A DNA stretch of 64,000 nucleotides from Brachycybe producta. Taxonomy: Eukaryota; Arthropoda; Diplopoda; Playtdesmida; Andrognathidae. The position numbers and the translations under genes were made by a program. Shown here in pieces: positions 12,150 to 22,977 of this stretch. Each line of letters begins with the position of its first letter. Within the stretch, counting starts at the first letter, position 1. The DNA is taken from positions 1-64,000 of the forward strand of contig JAUPFP010000102.1 of NCBI GenBank assembly GCA_036925085.1. Reading direction: 5' to 3'. The notes below the pieces were generated by a model that was given only the letters and a program-made list of their open reading frames with translations, was not told the origin of the DNA and made no database searches.

Positions 12150-13920
12150 GTGAGTTCGATTTTGTTTTCTAAAATTCATCCTTGTGTTAATGATAAATTT
12201 GATCAGAATTCTATACGTTAAACGTTTATAAAGAGAACTCCATATATGGTTTGTGAGGGCTAAAAGGGTTATATGGTTGGAGTTGGTGCTATTAGTGCCC
12301 TTTGAGTTAGGGCCCATATTAAAAAATCTCATCAAGAGCCAACAACTCTTAGGGTTGTAACACATAAACCACTTTTGGAGGTCAATTTCGACTGCAAAAT
12401 GAAGTTGCAGATGATTACAAAGTATTTTTATGGAATGATATGGTTTAAGCAACAATCCAACTTCATTTTGCAGTCGAAATCGACCACCAAAAGTGGTCTG
12501 TTTTCCAAACCTGAGGCCCTTGGCATACAGACCACGGTTGGTGGATGATTTCGACTGCAAAATGAAGTTGAAGGCGGTTGAGTTTGTGGTTGCAATGTAT
12601 TTTTATCGAAAGATTCGAAGTGGTCAGTTTTGGAAGCAACCCGACTTCATTTTGCAGTGAAAATCAACCACCAAAAGTGGTCACTGGTCATGCACTATGT
12701 GTTCTGAATTAAGAAGTTTTATAAACAGCTGATTTTTCAATTCTGGTTGTTCTACACTTTAAAGAGATTTTGAAAAAAGAGTGTTAGAAACTAGAACAGG
12801 TGATGAATCACTTCATTATTGCATTTTCATGTTGATATCTTTCAAAATAAACGTTTTATAGACAAAAATTTAAAAAAAATATTGTAGGGTCCTTTTCAAA
12901 CTGCCATAAAAAGTTTATTTAGGAAGATTTCAACATGAAAATGCCCTTAAGTGATTTCAATACCATTCTAGTTTCTAAAACACGTTCAAGTTTCCTTTAT
13001 TTTGCACCTGAGGCACCTGAGATTTGTTTACACTTTCAAACCACCTTAATCAATGTGTGTCTTATATTATTATCTTTTAATTTGTACAATTTGCAGTTTC
13101 TCGACTAATGGGTTCGTCGCCCGGAATGAACATGAACATGTCCAACATGGGAACATTATCAGCATGTAGCATGGGTGACACAAAACCCATGCAATTTCCT
13201 TTAACTCAACGCCGCAAACGTCGAGTCCTCTTCACACAGGCTCAGGTCTACGAACTAGAACGTCGTTTCAAGCAACAGAAATATCTATCAGCTCCAGAAA
13301 GAGAACACCTGGCCAGTCTGATTCACCTGACGCCAACTCAGGTTAAAATCTGGTTTCAGAACCACCGTTACAAATGCAAGCGACAGGCCAAAGAAAAAGC
13401 GATGGCCGAACAGAATGCACAGATGCAACAGCAGCAGGCATCGCCTCGAAGAGTCGCCGTGCCCGTCCTTGTTAAAGACGGAAAACCTTGCGGCTCTTCG
13501 ACGGCGGGCTCCGAAGGCGTCGGCGATGTTTCAATGCAACAGCAACAATCTGGACAACAACAACAGCAACAACAACAACAACATCATCATCATCATCAAC
13601 AACAGCAGCAGCAACAACAACAACAACAACAACAGCCGTCATCCTGTTCACAACAACAACAAGGTGTTGTTGGTGGACATCAGACAATGGGTAACAGTCA
13701 CTTATGTGCCACTGCGGCCGCCGCAGCAGCCGCCGGACTTTCTAGTCGCATGAGTTCGTATAGCAGCAGACAGACTGCAGCTCTGACTGCTGCCAACGTT
13801 AACGCTGCGGCAGCTGCGGCTGCGGGTCTGATGACCAATGCACACCATCATCACCATCACCATCAAATTAATCCAACAGTGTGTCCTTCGTATTTGCAGT
13901 TGCAGGGTCGTACCTGGTGA
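11546..13920 (+). CDS. Nkx2.1 (scro): NK2-class homeobox transcription factor Nkx2.1/scarecrow (two coding exons, 475 aa)
   Basis: Sequence-specific nuclear transcription factor of the NK2.1 subgroup; in animals these act in anterior neural, pharyngeal/foregut or thyroid-related development (family knowledge). Joining 11546-12149 to 13097-13920 gives 475 residues. Visible in order: an N-terminal TN/EH1-like motif TPFSVTDIL (residues 9-17), Ser-rich region, poly-His (90-96), poly-Ala (127-139), HVPQLSH and QYCNG motifs shared with vertebrate NKX2-1, homeodomain at 240-299 with WFQN and the NK2 hallmark Tyr at homeodomain position 54 (residue 293), the NK2-specific domain [16 protein letters not shown] (about 318-333), long poly-Gln/His tracts, and a conserved terminal LQGRTW. 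I start at 11546 because MSLSPKH is the family's conserved start; an in-frame ATG at 11492 would add 18 residues without known similarity. NK2.1 versus NK2.2 assignment rests on the MSLSPKH start and C-terminus. Confidence 0.97.
12366..12505. mobile_element. MITE family M3, first of two tandem copies
   Basis: Inverted ends ACCACTTTTGGAGGTCAATT...CGACCACCAAAAGTGGTCTG enclosing TTCGACTGCAAAATGAAGTT and its inverse. No ORF. Lies in the Nkx2.1 intron. Confidence 0.75.
12517..12690. mobile_element. MITE family M3, second tandem copy
   Basis: Starts GCCCTTGGCATACAGACCAC and ends CAACCACCAAAAGTGGTCA, with the inner GACTGCAAAATGAAGTTG / ACTTCATTTTGCAGT inverted pair. Only about 11 bp separate it from the preceding copy. 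Confidence 0.75.
12716..13055. mobile_element. Foldback element FB1 in the Nkx2.1 intron
   Basis: Left arm AAACAGCTGATTTTTC, GTGTTAGAAACTAGAA, CATGTTGATATCTTTC; right arm TTTCAACATGAAAATGCCC, ATTCTAGTTTCTAAAACAC, TTTTGCACCTGA. The arms are inverted around an AT-rich centre. It ends about 40 bp before the splice acceptor. Confidence 0.8.
13097..13920 (+). CDS. Nkx2.1 (scro): Nkx2.1 coding exon 2 (homeodomain exon)
   Basis: Follows acceptor ttgcag and ends at TGA 13918-13920. It encodes residues 202-475, including the whole homeodomain without an internal intron, the NK2-specific domain, mixed CAA/CAG poly-Gln and CAT/CAC poly-His tracts (about 13,540-13,660), poly-Ala (about 13,714-13,732) and a second poly-His (13,845-13,864). 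Confidence 0.95.
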
Positions 13921-14126
13921 CCCATGTAGTTAAAAAAAATCCCCCGGCACAAAAAATTCTCCCTAAATCCCCTATTAAAATCACTCAGCATGAAAATTAC
14001 ATAGGAAAACTTAGACAATATTATTTTAGTTCAGTCGAATGCGAGGGACTGAGAAGCCAAGAGGGATAAGTGAGATTTTTTTTAATTAAAAAAATGGAGA
14101 TAATTTCAACATTATGTCAATGAAAT

Positions 14127-14132
14127 AATAAA
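14127..14132 (+). terminator. Candidate polyadenylation signal AATAAA for Nkx2.1
   Basis: First AATAAA downstream of the stop codon, about 207 bp away. Another lies at 14,386-14,391. In AT-rich DNA this hexamer is common, so usage is uncertain. Confidence 0.4.
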
Positions 14133-14554
14133 GAATTTGGAGAACAATAGAAATCGCTGAAAAAGCTACTCATTGCTGCTTTTATAGCCGTCAAAACGTA
14201 GAACTATACTGTATATAACAATGATATCTATTGAGATCTCTCACTTCGATCTCAATTTACTCAGAACGTTACTTTCGTCACTTATTCCTCTTGACTTTTA
14301 AGCCACCTCGTGTGATAAAATACACAGAGACCATAAGAGGGAGTAAAAAGGTTTTTGTTTTTTGTTTGAAATAGCAGCTAAAATGAATAAATGCTAAATT
14401 AAATGGCTCTTATTGGCCCTAGGATTGCAAAAAAAAAAAAACTTAGTAAAATCATTTGTATTTCAGTTGAGGATGATCCGATACATGACATTACTGATGA
14501 CCACTGGTCAGTGTCCTCCTCACTCACTAATGTTTAAAAATATAATATTGACAT

Positions 14555-14880
14555 TAAGATGGTTTATTAAAGTGTAAAACGCCTCTTCGAACTCTTTAAT
14601 TATTCTGTATTTCAGGTGCAAAAAATGAAGAAAAACTTCAACGTGTTTTAGAAACTAGAATGGTAGCTCTTAATCACTTTAAATGTATTTTATGTGGGTT
14701 ATCTTTCAAAACAAGCTTTTTAAGCAGACTAAATTGTTCTATTTTTGGTCTATAAAAAGTTTATTTTGAAAGATATCATTATGAAAGAAAAAAATACTAT
14801 TAAGGTGGTCGAGCTAGGTCCATTCCAGTTTTTAAAACATGTTCAAGTTTCTCGTTATTTTTGCACACTTGCAAACAAGA
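14555..14880. mobile_element. Foldback element FB1
   Basis: Left arm AGTGTAAAACGCCTC, TATTCTGTATTTCAGGTGC, GTTTTAGAAACTAGAATGG; right arm TTTTGAAAGATATCATTATG, CAGTTTTTAAAACATGTTC, GTTTCTCGTTATTTTTGCAC. The centre is AT-rich. Confidence 0.8.
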
Positions 14881-15254
14881 GAGGCGAGAGGCGTTTATAC
14901 GTTTTTCAGAACCAATTTAAAATGCTATACTGTGGATGGCCGTTTACGTCCTTTGGACAAATAAATCAGATGCGTCAAATGATGTTACAATTTTAAATAC
15001 AGCATGTGGGTTCCATTCAATTTTGCGCTCATTCAGTACTAGATTGACTTATCTTCATATCCTATTTATTGACACTGTTAAAACCAAATTGTAGTTCGGA
15101 TTCGGATTCGGATTCCCTAAGCTCACATACTGTATAATAATATATATAAAAATTTAACCTGTAACTTTACTTCACAGTTTAAACAAAAAAATTACCTCTC
15201 AAATCTCAAGGAAATAAGAGAGAGAATTTTTCTTTGTTATGTTAATAATAATTA

Positions 15255-15569
15255 AGACTCGGATTTTTATGCAATATCAAGCAAATATTTCTCAAATGTG
15301 TGGCCCAAGTAACAATAAATGTGCAAATATGTTTTTTTTAATTAAAAAGGGCCGGTTAGAGGCTAAATGTCTCGTTACTATCAGTTGTCAACTAAGGGTT
15401 TTATCCTCTAAACAGTATTTTTGATTGAAAAAAACCGTAATTGTTGGTTGTCCTCTGAGACCATGTAGGAGGACCCTACATGGTCCTAAATAGGATTGTT
15501 ACTTCACAAATAGAACTTGGGCCACAGAATGAGAAACATATACTTGATATTGCATAAAAATCCGAGCCT
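15255..15569. mobile_element. MITE family M1, copy B
   Basis: Starts AGACTCGGATTTTTATGC and ends GCATAAAAATCCGAGCCT, flanked by TA on both sides (15,253-15,254 and 15,570-15,571). It contains an extra small hairpin (ACCATGTAGGAGG / CCTACATGGT, about 15,461-15,486) not present in copy A. Confidence 0.85.
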
Positions 15570-16014
15570 TAATAATAATAATAATAATAATGTTAGTTGT
15601 GTAACTTATAGAGAAAATAACCAATTTGATCTCTTAATTGGTTTTCTTTAAAAAAAATTGTCGATTATTAAAAGTAGAAAAATTAAATAGAATCATTATT
15701 TTTTTTTTTTAAAAATCCGTTTTTATTTCATAATTATGTAAAATGCACTATTTTGTCATTAGGCCAATTTCTGTGTGTAGGCCAAGTGAACTTTCCGCAC
15801 CATTTAATTTAAAAAACACATCAGATGAAAAATCGGAAATAAATGTTTTGTTTTGTTTTTTCTTTCAACTATTTTTGAGTCTATGATTTAATTATTTTAA
15901 CAATGAAAAGGGCATATGAGAAATTCTTCAATAGGACCTCAGAAAATGTTTAAGACACATGAACACATTTAGGTATCAACCTCAAAAACCTAAAAATGTG
16001 GGAGGAAAATCGCG

Positions 16015-16300
16015 AAAAGAGTCACCAAAAAAAACTAGAATGGTAGAAGATTATTTGCTAAAAGTTGTTTCATGGCAATATCTTAAAAAATAAAACATTT
16101 TATAGTTCAGTTTGAAAATGACTGCCTTTTTCCGGGGTTCCATTAACATTTCATTAAAAACTAAGTTTCCCCTTTTTTTTTTTTCGAAATGTCATAAAAA
16201 GTTTATTTTGAAAGATACCATCATACAAACAAAACTTTTAGCATTATCACCAATTATACTTGTTTCTAAAAATGTAATGTTTCCTCTGAAAAACCTTTGC
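16015..16300. mobile_element. Foldback element FB1, diverged copy
   Basis: Left remnants AAAACTAGAATGGTAG and GCAATATCTTAAAAAATAAA; right remnants ATAAAAAGTTTATTTTGAAA and TTGTTTCTAAAAATG. The arms are more diverged than in other copies. Confidence 0.65.
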
Positions 16301-16879
16301 GTGAAAAAAAACATACATTTTCTCAAAACAGCGAAAGGAGACATCTGTTCGACCTCCATTTTTTTTAAGTTATAGGTTTTTTCTCTCCTGTTGAAATCGT
16401 GCAAATTGCACGACGACTTTGCTAGTTTTTCTTTATTCACCATGTTCAATTGATGGCAAAAAGTTCCTAAAACATTATAATTATTATCCGTTTTTTTTTT
16501 CTCGCGGGTTTCTAATTCATTACGATGATGTTAAATTTGGTGAAATGTTTCTAGATGCTGAATATGGTTACCTAAGTAAAACTGTAAGTAAAAAAAAAAA
16601 GATATATGATCCCATCTATCTCAAACACCCTGTACATAGTCTATAGTTTATACAATGGTTCTATTTCTGTCATTATTATTATATTAGAAGAAAAGGGCTA
16701 TAAATAGACGAAAAAAAAAGGATAAATGCACATTATTAGATATTATAAAGTAGCATTGTGTTTTATTTCTATTTGAAAATAAATGTCGTTATTCAAATTA
16801 CAAGAGTTTTCAATTTTTTTTTTTCCTCCAAAGTATTTCATTTTTTAAGTAAAATCTTTAAAACTACAGTATTTTTATA

Positions 16880-17188
16880 CAGAAAAACTGAAAGTGTTTT
16901 AGAAACTAGGAAATTAGCTAAATCACTTAATGGTATTTTCATGTCAATATCTTTCAAAATAAACTTTTTATTAAAAAAATTTTAAAAAATATCATCTCAC
17001 TTAAAGTTAAGTCATTTTCAAACTGACATAAAAATTATCTTAATTTAAAATATATTCAACATGAAAATATCTTTAAATCATTAAGCTTACTCTTCTAGTT
17101 TCTAAAGCACTTCACGTTTCTCATAATTTTGCTACAGAAAAAGATGGAATAATCAAAGTTTACAGGGCGCTTAAAACCAGCTTAAAGT
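16880..17188. mobile_element. Foldback element FB1
   Basis: Left arm GAAAGTGTTTTAGAAACTAG, TTTTCATGTCAATATCTTTC; right arm TATTCAACATGAAAATATC, CTCTTCTAGTTTCTAAAGCA, TTTACAGGGCGCTTAAAACC. Confidence 0.78.
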
Positions 17189-17201
17189 AAATATTTATTT
17201 G

Positions 17202-17242
17202 CAGACCTATTTTAGCACTTAGTAAGTGCTAATATAGGTCTG
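17202..17242. repeat. 41-bp near-perfect hairpin
   Basis: CAGACCTATTTTAGCACTTA is followed, after one base, by its inverse with a single mismatch. It is an isolated short palindrome between FB1 copies. Confidence 0.85.
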
Positions 17243-17579
17243 TGAACCAAACCGAATAAGTGCTAACAATGCATTAAGGAAAATACACAATAATTAATTA
17301 AGGTCAGGGTGTGACAATTTAAATTATTTTAATTTAAGTACAATACAGTAATGATTTTTTTTTATCTCAATTGACTTTTAAAAAACAAAATTTGTTCATT
17401 TTCTTGTCCAATTTCAGTTAAAATATCAAATGAAATTTCCTTAAAAATTTCATATAGATTTTTCATATTTTCATTTTGCACTTGAATAATATTTTTCTTG
17501 TTGATTAGATCTATTGGTAGAAATCGATGCAGTCAAAATTAAAATGAATAATAAAAAAAAATGGAGAAATTTGATTGAA

Positions 17580-17967
17580 GCTGATTTTAATGTGTAAAAA
17601 AACGGTTCCTCGAAATCGTGTTATTCAATATATTAAGAGAAAAAATTAAGAGAAACTTGAAAGTGTTTTAGAAACTAGAAGGGTACCGTAGCTAAATCAC
17701 ATAGATCTATTTATTATCAATTAGGATATTTTAAAATAAGCTTTTGATGTCATTTTGAAGAGAGAAAAAAAAATCCAACATTAAGCAGATCATGTTTTTC
17801 TAAATTTTTATTTATAAAAAGTTTATTTTGAAAGATATCAACTTGAAAATACCATTCAGTATTTCGTTCTAGTTTCTAACATACTTTCAATTTATAATTT
17901 ATAGAGTTAATTAAGAAATGCAGACTAGAGATCAAGAGTTCCAAAATCAGCTGTTTATATAACATTC
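17580..17967. mobile_element. Foldback element FB1
   Basis: Left arm GAGAAACTTGAAAGTGTTTT, AGAAACTAGAAGGGTA; right arm AAAAAGTTTATTTTGAAAGA, GATATCAACTTGAAAATACC, TTCTAGTTTCTAACA, CCAAAATCAGCTGTTTATAT. Confidence 0.8.
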
Positions 17968-18258
17968 TAAAGTCTAAAGATATAAAATATAAAAAAATAG
18001 AATATTCAAAAATGTTCCTAACTAAATTTTTTCAATCAAAGTTTTAAATTTCATTAAAGACAAACAATAGAAATTCATTGTCATCATCATCATCATCAAC
18101 AACAACACACATGATAAACATAATATAATATACGAGAGTACTTTAAAATACACAACCATAAGTTAACTCTCTCAAAACGTACAAACAATCAAAACTTGAT
18201 TGATGATATTTATTTAAATAAAATAAAATAATTCTTCTTTATCATCATCATCATCATT

Positions 18259-18577
18259 GGGCTCGGATGTTTATGCAAAATATATTTAAAGCAAATGTTT
18301 CTCAATTTGTGGCCCAAGTGCCAATTGTAAAGTAATCAGCATCATTAGAACAACTGCAATTATGCCGTTTCTAAATTTAAAAAAAAAGGTTAGTTAGAAG
18401 GCTAGATGTCTGGTTACTATCAGTTGTCTATTAAGACTTGTAGCCTCTAACCAGTGTTTTTGATTGAAAAACAAAATTGTTGTTTGATTTAAACGGAATT
18501 ATTACTTCACAATTGACTCTTGGAGCCATAGATTTGAAAAAAACATTTGCTTGATATTTGCATAAAAATCCGAGCCC
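18259..18577. mobile_element. MITE family M1, copy C
   Basis: Starts GGGCTCGGATGTTTATGC and ends GCATAAAAATCCGAGCCC, with the internal ATGTCTGGTTACTATCAGTT shared with copies A and D. TA follows the right end; the left flank has TT. Confidence 0.85.
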
Positions 18578-20694
18578 TAATCATAATTATTCCTTAAATA
18601 TGCAGATGTACAAAACAATAGTTCAAAATGCAGTATATTATATTTGTTTGAAAAAAAAATGGGGGATGTTTTTAGAGGAGGAGGAGGAGGAGGAGAGATG
18701 GAGGGAGGAATTGTTATACACTGGGCTTTCCATCTTTAATCCAAATCATACGGTTTGCTGGATAGCTTATTACAGCGGAAAAAATCGACTCAACTTAGAA
18801 ATTGAGAAAAATATTTGTTAAAAATTGATTGAGCGAACTAATCGCTTCGATATATACACATTTATTTATTAGGAACCACCATCCCATAAAATACATTTGG
18901 TCCCATAATAATAATAATAATGTAAAATACAACTAAAGGGAGGGAGGAGGAGGCGGAAGAGAAGAAAGGTCATACAGGGTCCTATGATATGTATATAGAA
19001 AAGGTTACCAATCACTTTGATTTTTTTATTATTAAATCGATTATTATTAAATCTTTTTTTTTTGTGTGTATGTCTATATTATACAGATGTGTCTATAAAA
19101 TGTTTACACTGCAATGCAAATCAATGCAATTCAATTTTATTAATTTTATAATTAAGTGTAAATGTTACAATAAAAGTTAAAGTCGTTTCTAGCTCTCCTT
19201 TACACCTACAATTTTTACTAGCATGTTTGTGTCAATTAAATGATGAATGTTTTGGTGAATGATTTGGTACATAAAATGTATAAATTATTTTATAAGTATT
19301 AATCGGCGGTTATACACTAGTAAAAGTATTCGAACATTTTTACCTAAAAAATGTGCGCAGAACAGTGCATAATGTGACAATTTATTGTATATCTAACCTT
19401 GTGACCTTCTAGACAAGAGAATTAAGAGAGAGAGAGGTGTGCTAAATATGTTGCAGAGCGCATTCTATATAGCTTTGTAAATTACATAAGAATGATGCTG
19501 ATCCTAAAAAAGTGCTCTAGTAGACGAGATCATTTAAGAAAAATAGAACATATTCCACATTAATGCAACTTTGAACAAATAATTTAACATTCACGTCGTT
19601 ATACATATACAATGTCACATTTATAAATTAATTTATAAATTAATTTAAGACATAAATGTAGGTGTAAAGAGGGCTTTTACCTATGTCAGCAATCCGAATG
19701 GATGACATTTTGAAGACTTGAAATAACATTTCATTCAAACATAAACAAAATGCTATTATATTTAATCTTTATTGTATCATTTACCTATTAATTAAAAAAT
19801 TATCAAATTAAATTTCATATAATAAACATGACAGTTATTATTAACAACCAAAATGTGTTACATTATTTTTGAGACATACTGTATATATTCAGATAAAGTC
19901 CCTTTTACTTTTTTTGTTTGTAAATTTTTTTTCTATATCGAAATATTTATTTATTATTATATTATTATTATTATTATGCTTTGTTAGCTTTAGTTTAGCT
20001 TTGGTTATATTTTCAGAAAGACTAAATAAAGGGGTGGTGGTGTCTTTCATTATTCGTGATATTCGAATTGGAATGAAATTTTATTTTGTGTGCTATTCTT
20101 TTCATCTTCTATTTTTCTTATTGTATGTTATGTGATCATCTTTTTTTTTGTGATCTTTTAGAGGAGGGAGTTATTTTTTTTGGTTGTTGAAAACTGAAAA
20201 GGACCCAAAGGTCCAACCCCTAGAGAGAGAAAAAAAAAGTTTGTGTTGAGTTTATTAAGAGTCATTTGAGCATATAATTCTTCAAGAAGCTTATTTATTC
20301 ATTATTATAATATATATGAATTCATCATCCGAATATTATGAGAACATATTATATTATTCAATGTATATTTTAAAGATCAGAAAAGTTTTTGAGAAAAAAA
20401 AAAATCAAAGATGAATAAATGTAAGAAATAGATTTTTTGAGAATTAAATTCAAAAGAAAAATTTTTTTTCTCCTTCATATTATTTGACGTTAACTTTTCG
20501 GGAGATTTATTTCTTTACGTTTTGTCCACTTTTTATTTATTCAAAAAGTCCAGGGCCAAAGGGCATATAAATAAATCCTTAATCCCGTATTTAAAGTTCT
20601 AACTTATTATTAAAAACATATTTTATTTGTATAATGTTGCAGGAGAGCTTTTTTTTTCTATTGCAAATACATAACTGGCAATTTGAGGGAATAA
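18578..20694. other. Gene-free AT-rich stretch
   Basis: No credible coding sequence; includes a GAGGAG-rich patch near 18,677-18,710, a 14-bp direct duplication TAAATTAATTTATA near 19,623-19,645 and AT-rich filler. Confidence 0.6.
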
Positions 20695-20908
20695 TTTAGA
20701 AACAATTTTTAAAAAGAAAATTAAAATGTTTAGAGTAATTTCATGTTGATAATATTTTAAAATAAACTTTTTTTTATAAAAATGACAATTTGAAAACAAA
20801 GGCAAGCAAATTAACCATCATATTTCGTATCTTAATTCTTCAAACTGGGATAAAAATTGTTTATTTTTAAAAATATTAACATATTGTAAAAATACTTTAA
20901 TTGTCTTA

Positions 20909-20927
20909 CCCCCCCCCCCCCCCCCCC
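20909..20927. repeat. Poly(C) run, 19 bases
   Basis: Uninterrupted C homopolymer, uncommon in such AT-rich DNA. Confidence 0.95.
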
Positions 20928-20999
20928 AATGTAATTTAAAAAATGATAATAAAAAAAGCTGGGTAGAAAATATTACTATTATATAATATATAATTATTA

Positions 21000-21310
21000 G
21001 GGCTCAGATTTTTGTGCAATATCCGGCAAATGTTTCTCATTTTGTGGCCCAAGTGCCAATTGTGAAGTAATCATCATCCATCATTAGAGCAACTGCACTT
21101 AAACATTTTTTTCTAATCAAAAATACTGGTTAGAGGCTAGATGTCTGGTTACTATCAGTTGTCAACTAGAGTTCTGGCCACTAACCATCGTTTTTGATAG
21201 AATAAAACTAATTGTTGGTTTATCTATAACGGAATTGTTACTACACAATTAACTCTTGGGTCACAGATTAAGAAACATTTGCTTGATATTTTGCATACAA
21301 ATCCGAGCCC
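21000..21310. mobile_element. MITE family M1, copy D
   Basis: Starts GGGCTCAGATTTTTGTGCAA and ends GCATACAAATCCGAGCCC, with TA at 20,998-20,999 and 21,311-21,312. Palindromic over its whole length apart from the centre; no ORF. Confidence 0.88.
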
Positions 21311-21484
21311 TAATAATTATATTACTATTACTGTATTATTATATAAAAAAAATACTATTGACTCAGCTACTGTTCTAGTTTCTAACACTTAATTTCCCTT
21401 CAGTGTTGCACCTGAAATGCATAAATATAAATATGGAAGGTTGTGAATTTTATTTAGAAGTTATGTTTAGATCTCAGATTTGTC

Positions 21485-21570
21485 AGCTTGTATATATTGC
21501 TAACAAAACTCTGCTAATTACAGCTAATTAGCTGTAACTATAGCAGAGTTTTGTTAGCAATATACAAGCT
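21485..21570. repeat. 86-bp loopless palindrome
   Basis: Left half AGCTTGTATATATTGCTAAC through CAGCTAA is followed immediately by TTAGCTG through GTTAGCAATATACAAGCT. The halves differ only by a two-base indel and a few mismatches. It could be a young inverted duplication or a MITE remnant. Confidence 0.88.
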
Positions 21571-22514
21571 ATATAGAAGCTAAGATAAAATCTATACCAA
21601 AACTGACCAGTGGACATCCTATATATAGTAAACTTAGATGTTTTTATTATTATTATTATTATTATTGGAAAAACGAAACAAGCTTTCACACAAGATTGTC
21701 CAGCCAAAATTCCATTTAAGGTTCTGTTTTTTTATTATTGGTGTTCATAGTGAAACTCTAAGCAAAAGCAAACAAACATGCTAAAGCTTAGAAATCTATA
21801 GATCTAGCACATTTTCTTTTAGCTTATATATAAATGTATTGCTATAGCCTATATATATCTATTCAGTGTATTTTCACCACCCTCAAACAACAACAAAAAA
21901 ACCTTTTCTTTCTAAAACACACACACACATGGCGGCCAAAGATATAGATTTTTCTTATTTTGAAACACGTTTCTCATTGCTTCTTGCCTTTTTTTTTTTC
22001 AACAAAAAAATTTGTGTCTGGAATTTTTTTTATCTGTAGTAAAAAAAAAGAACAACTCACAAGAGACAAGTGAAAATATATATTATTGCAAATACAATAT
22101 TGAGAATGAAAGACAAAAAAAAAATCTGAGAGCAAACGTTTTTGTCCATCAGCTTAAGAAATGAGAAATTTACTCTCAATACCCCGGTATACATAAAAAA
22201 AAAAACCCTGAGAGTTGTGCGAGTGCTGCATGTTTGTATACTGAAAGGGGAGAAACTAACATAAGGTTTCTTTTGGTGTAGCTCTCTCTATCTATAGACT
22301 AGAAAGGCTGTCATTCCCTTTTGGAGGATTAACATTTGACGTTCAGTAGCTGCACGTGCAAGAGCAACTAACGCCATGTTTGCTACACGTGCAGGTTTAA
22401 TACGGAAATAACCAAAATTAAAGTTTGCCTTTTGGATTCAAAGCTTGTATATTGTGTGTCTCAGTATACGAGCATAGATTGGAATTACGGTTTCACAATT
22501 AAGGCTGAATTACT

Positions 22515-22654
22515 GAAACGCCAACCTAAATAAGCGCCAAACTTAACAAATGCCAAACTGAATAAGCGCCAAACTTAACAAATGCCAAACTGAATAACCG
22601 CCAAAACGTTTGGCTTTTAATTTGTTCCATTTGGCGCTTATATTCAGGGCCACC
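22515..22654. mobile_element. Hairpin transposon family H1 (GCGCCAAACTGAATAA arms), short copy
   Basis: Tandem GCGCCAAACTTAACAA / TGCCAAACTGAATAA units form the left arm; the right arm is their inverse, ending TTATATTCAGGGCCACC. The element is flanked by perfect 8-bp direct repeats GAATTACT (22,507-22,514 and 22,655-22,662), which supports real transposition. There is no ORF. An 8-bp duplication is typical of hAT-class transposition. Confidence 0.85.
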
Positions 22655-22755
22655 GAATTACTGGCAAGCTGATGAGGATTAATAGTATAAGCTGAAGCGG
22701 AACGTTGAATGTTAGATTGCAATGTGGCTGAGTATACTATAGTATTCATGTCTTG

Positions 22756-22977
22756 TGGCAGGGTGGTTACAGCCAGAGCACTTCAGCTTACAATTCTAAG
22801 TGGAATATTACTTGTAAGCTGAAGATGAAAGTCTTTTTGCTGAAGCAGAAGCTGAGTATGCTTTGGTTTTTCAGCTATAACATATTCAGCTTCTGCTTTA
22901 GCACAAACACTTTCATCTTCAGCTTACAAGTAATTACACTTGTGAGCTGAAGTGCTCTGACGGTGACCACCTTGCCA
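22756..22977. mobile_element. 222-bp hairpin element with AGCTGAAG motifs
   Basis: The left arm TGGCAGGGTGGTTACAG...CAGAGCACTTCAGCTTACA is matched by an inverted right arm of about 105 bp ending GACCACCTTGCCA. The inner arm includes ACTTGTAAGCTGAAGATGAA and its inverse. No ORF. It is probably a MITE or recent inverted duplication; I see no clear target duplication. Confidence 0.8.

Larger units (their letters stand above)
12150..13096 (+). other. Nkx2.1 intron, filled by transposable elements
   Basis: 947 bp intron (phase 1) from gtgagt to ttgcag. Two tandem M3 MITEs (about 12,366-12,690) and one FB1 foldback (12,716-13,055) make up most of it, so the ancestral intron was probably short. Confidence 0.85.
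20695..21420. mobile_element. Foldback element FB1 interrupted by an M1 MITE
   Basis: Left part has TTTCATGTTGATAATATTTT and AAAATAAACTTTTTTTTATA. The right-arm tail CTCAGCTACTGTTCTAGTTT, then TGTTGCACCTGAAATGC, appears only after the M1 copy at 21,000-21,310. The M1 copy therefore inserted into this FB1 copy, which also carries a 19-base C run at 20,909-20,927. Confidence 0.6.

Noticed and set aside
11919-12560. 213-codon minus-strand frame across Nkx2.1 exon 1 and intron
   Set aside because: Antisense shadow of a conserved coding exon plus two palindromic M3 MITEs.
22756-22977. miRNA precursor interpretation of the 222 bp hairpin
   Set aside because: Arms are over 100 bp and near perfect, with MITE-like termini; no evidence of transcription from sequence alone.
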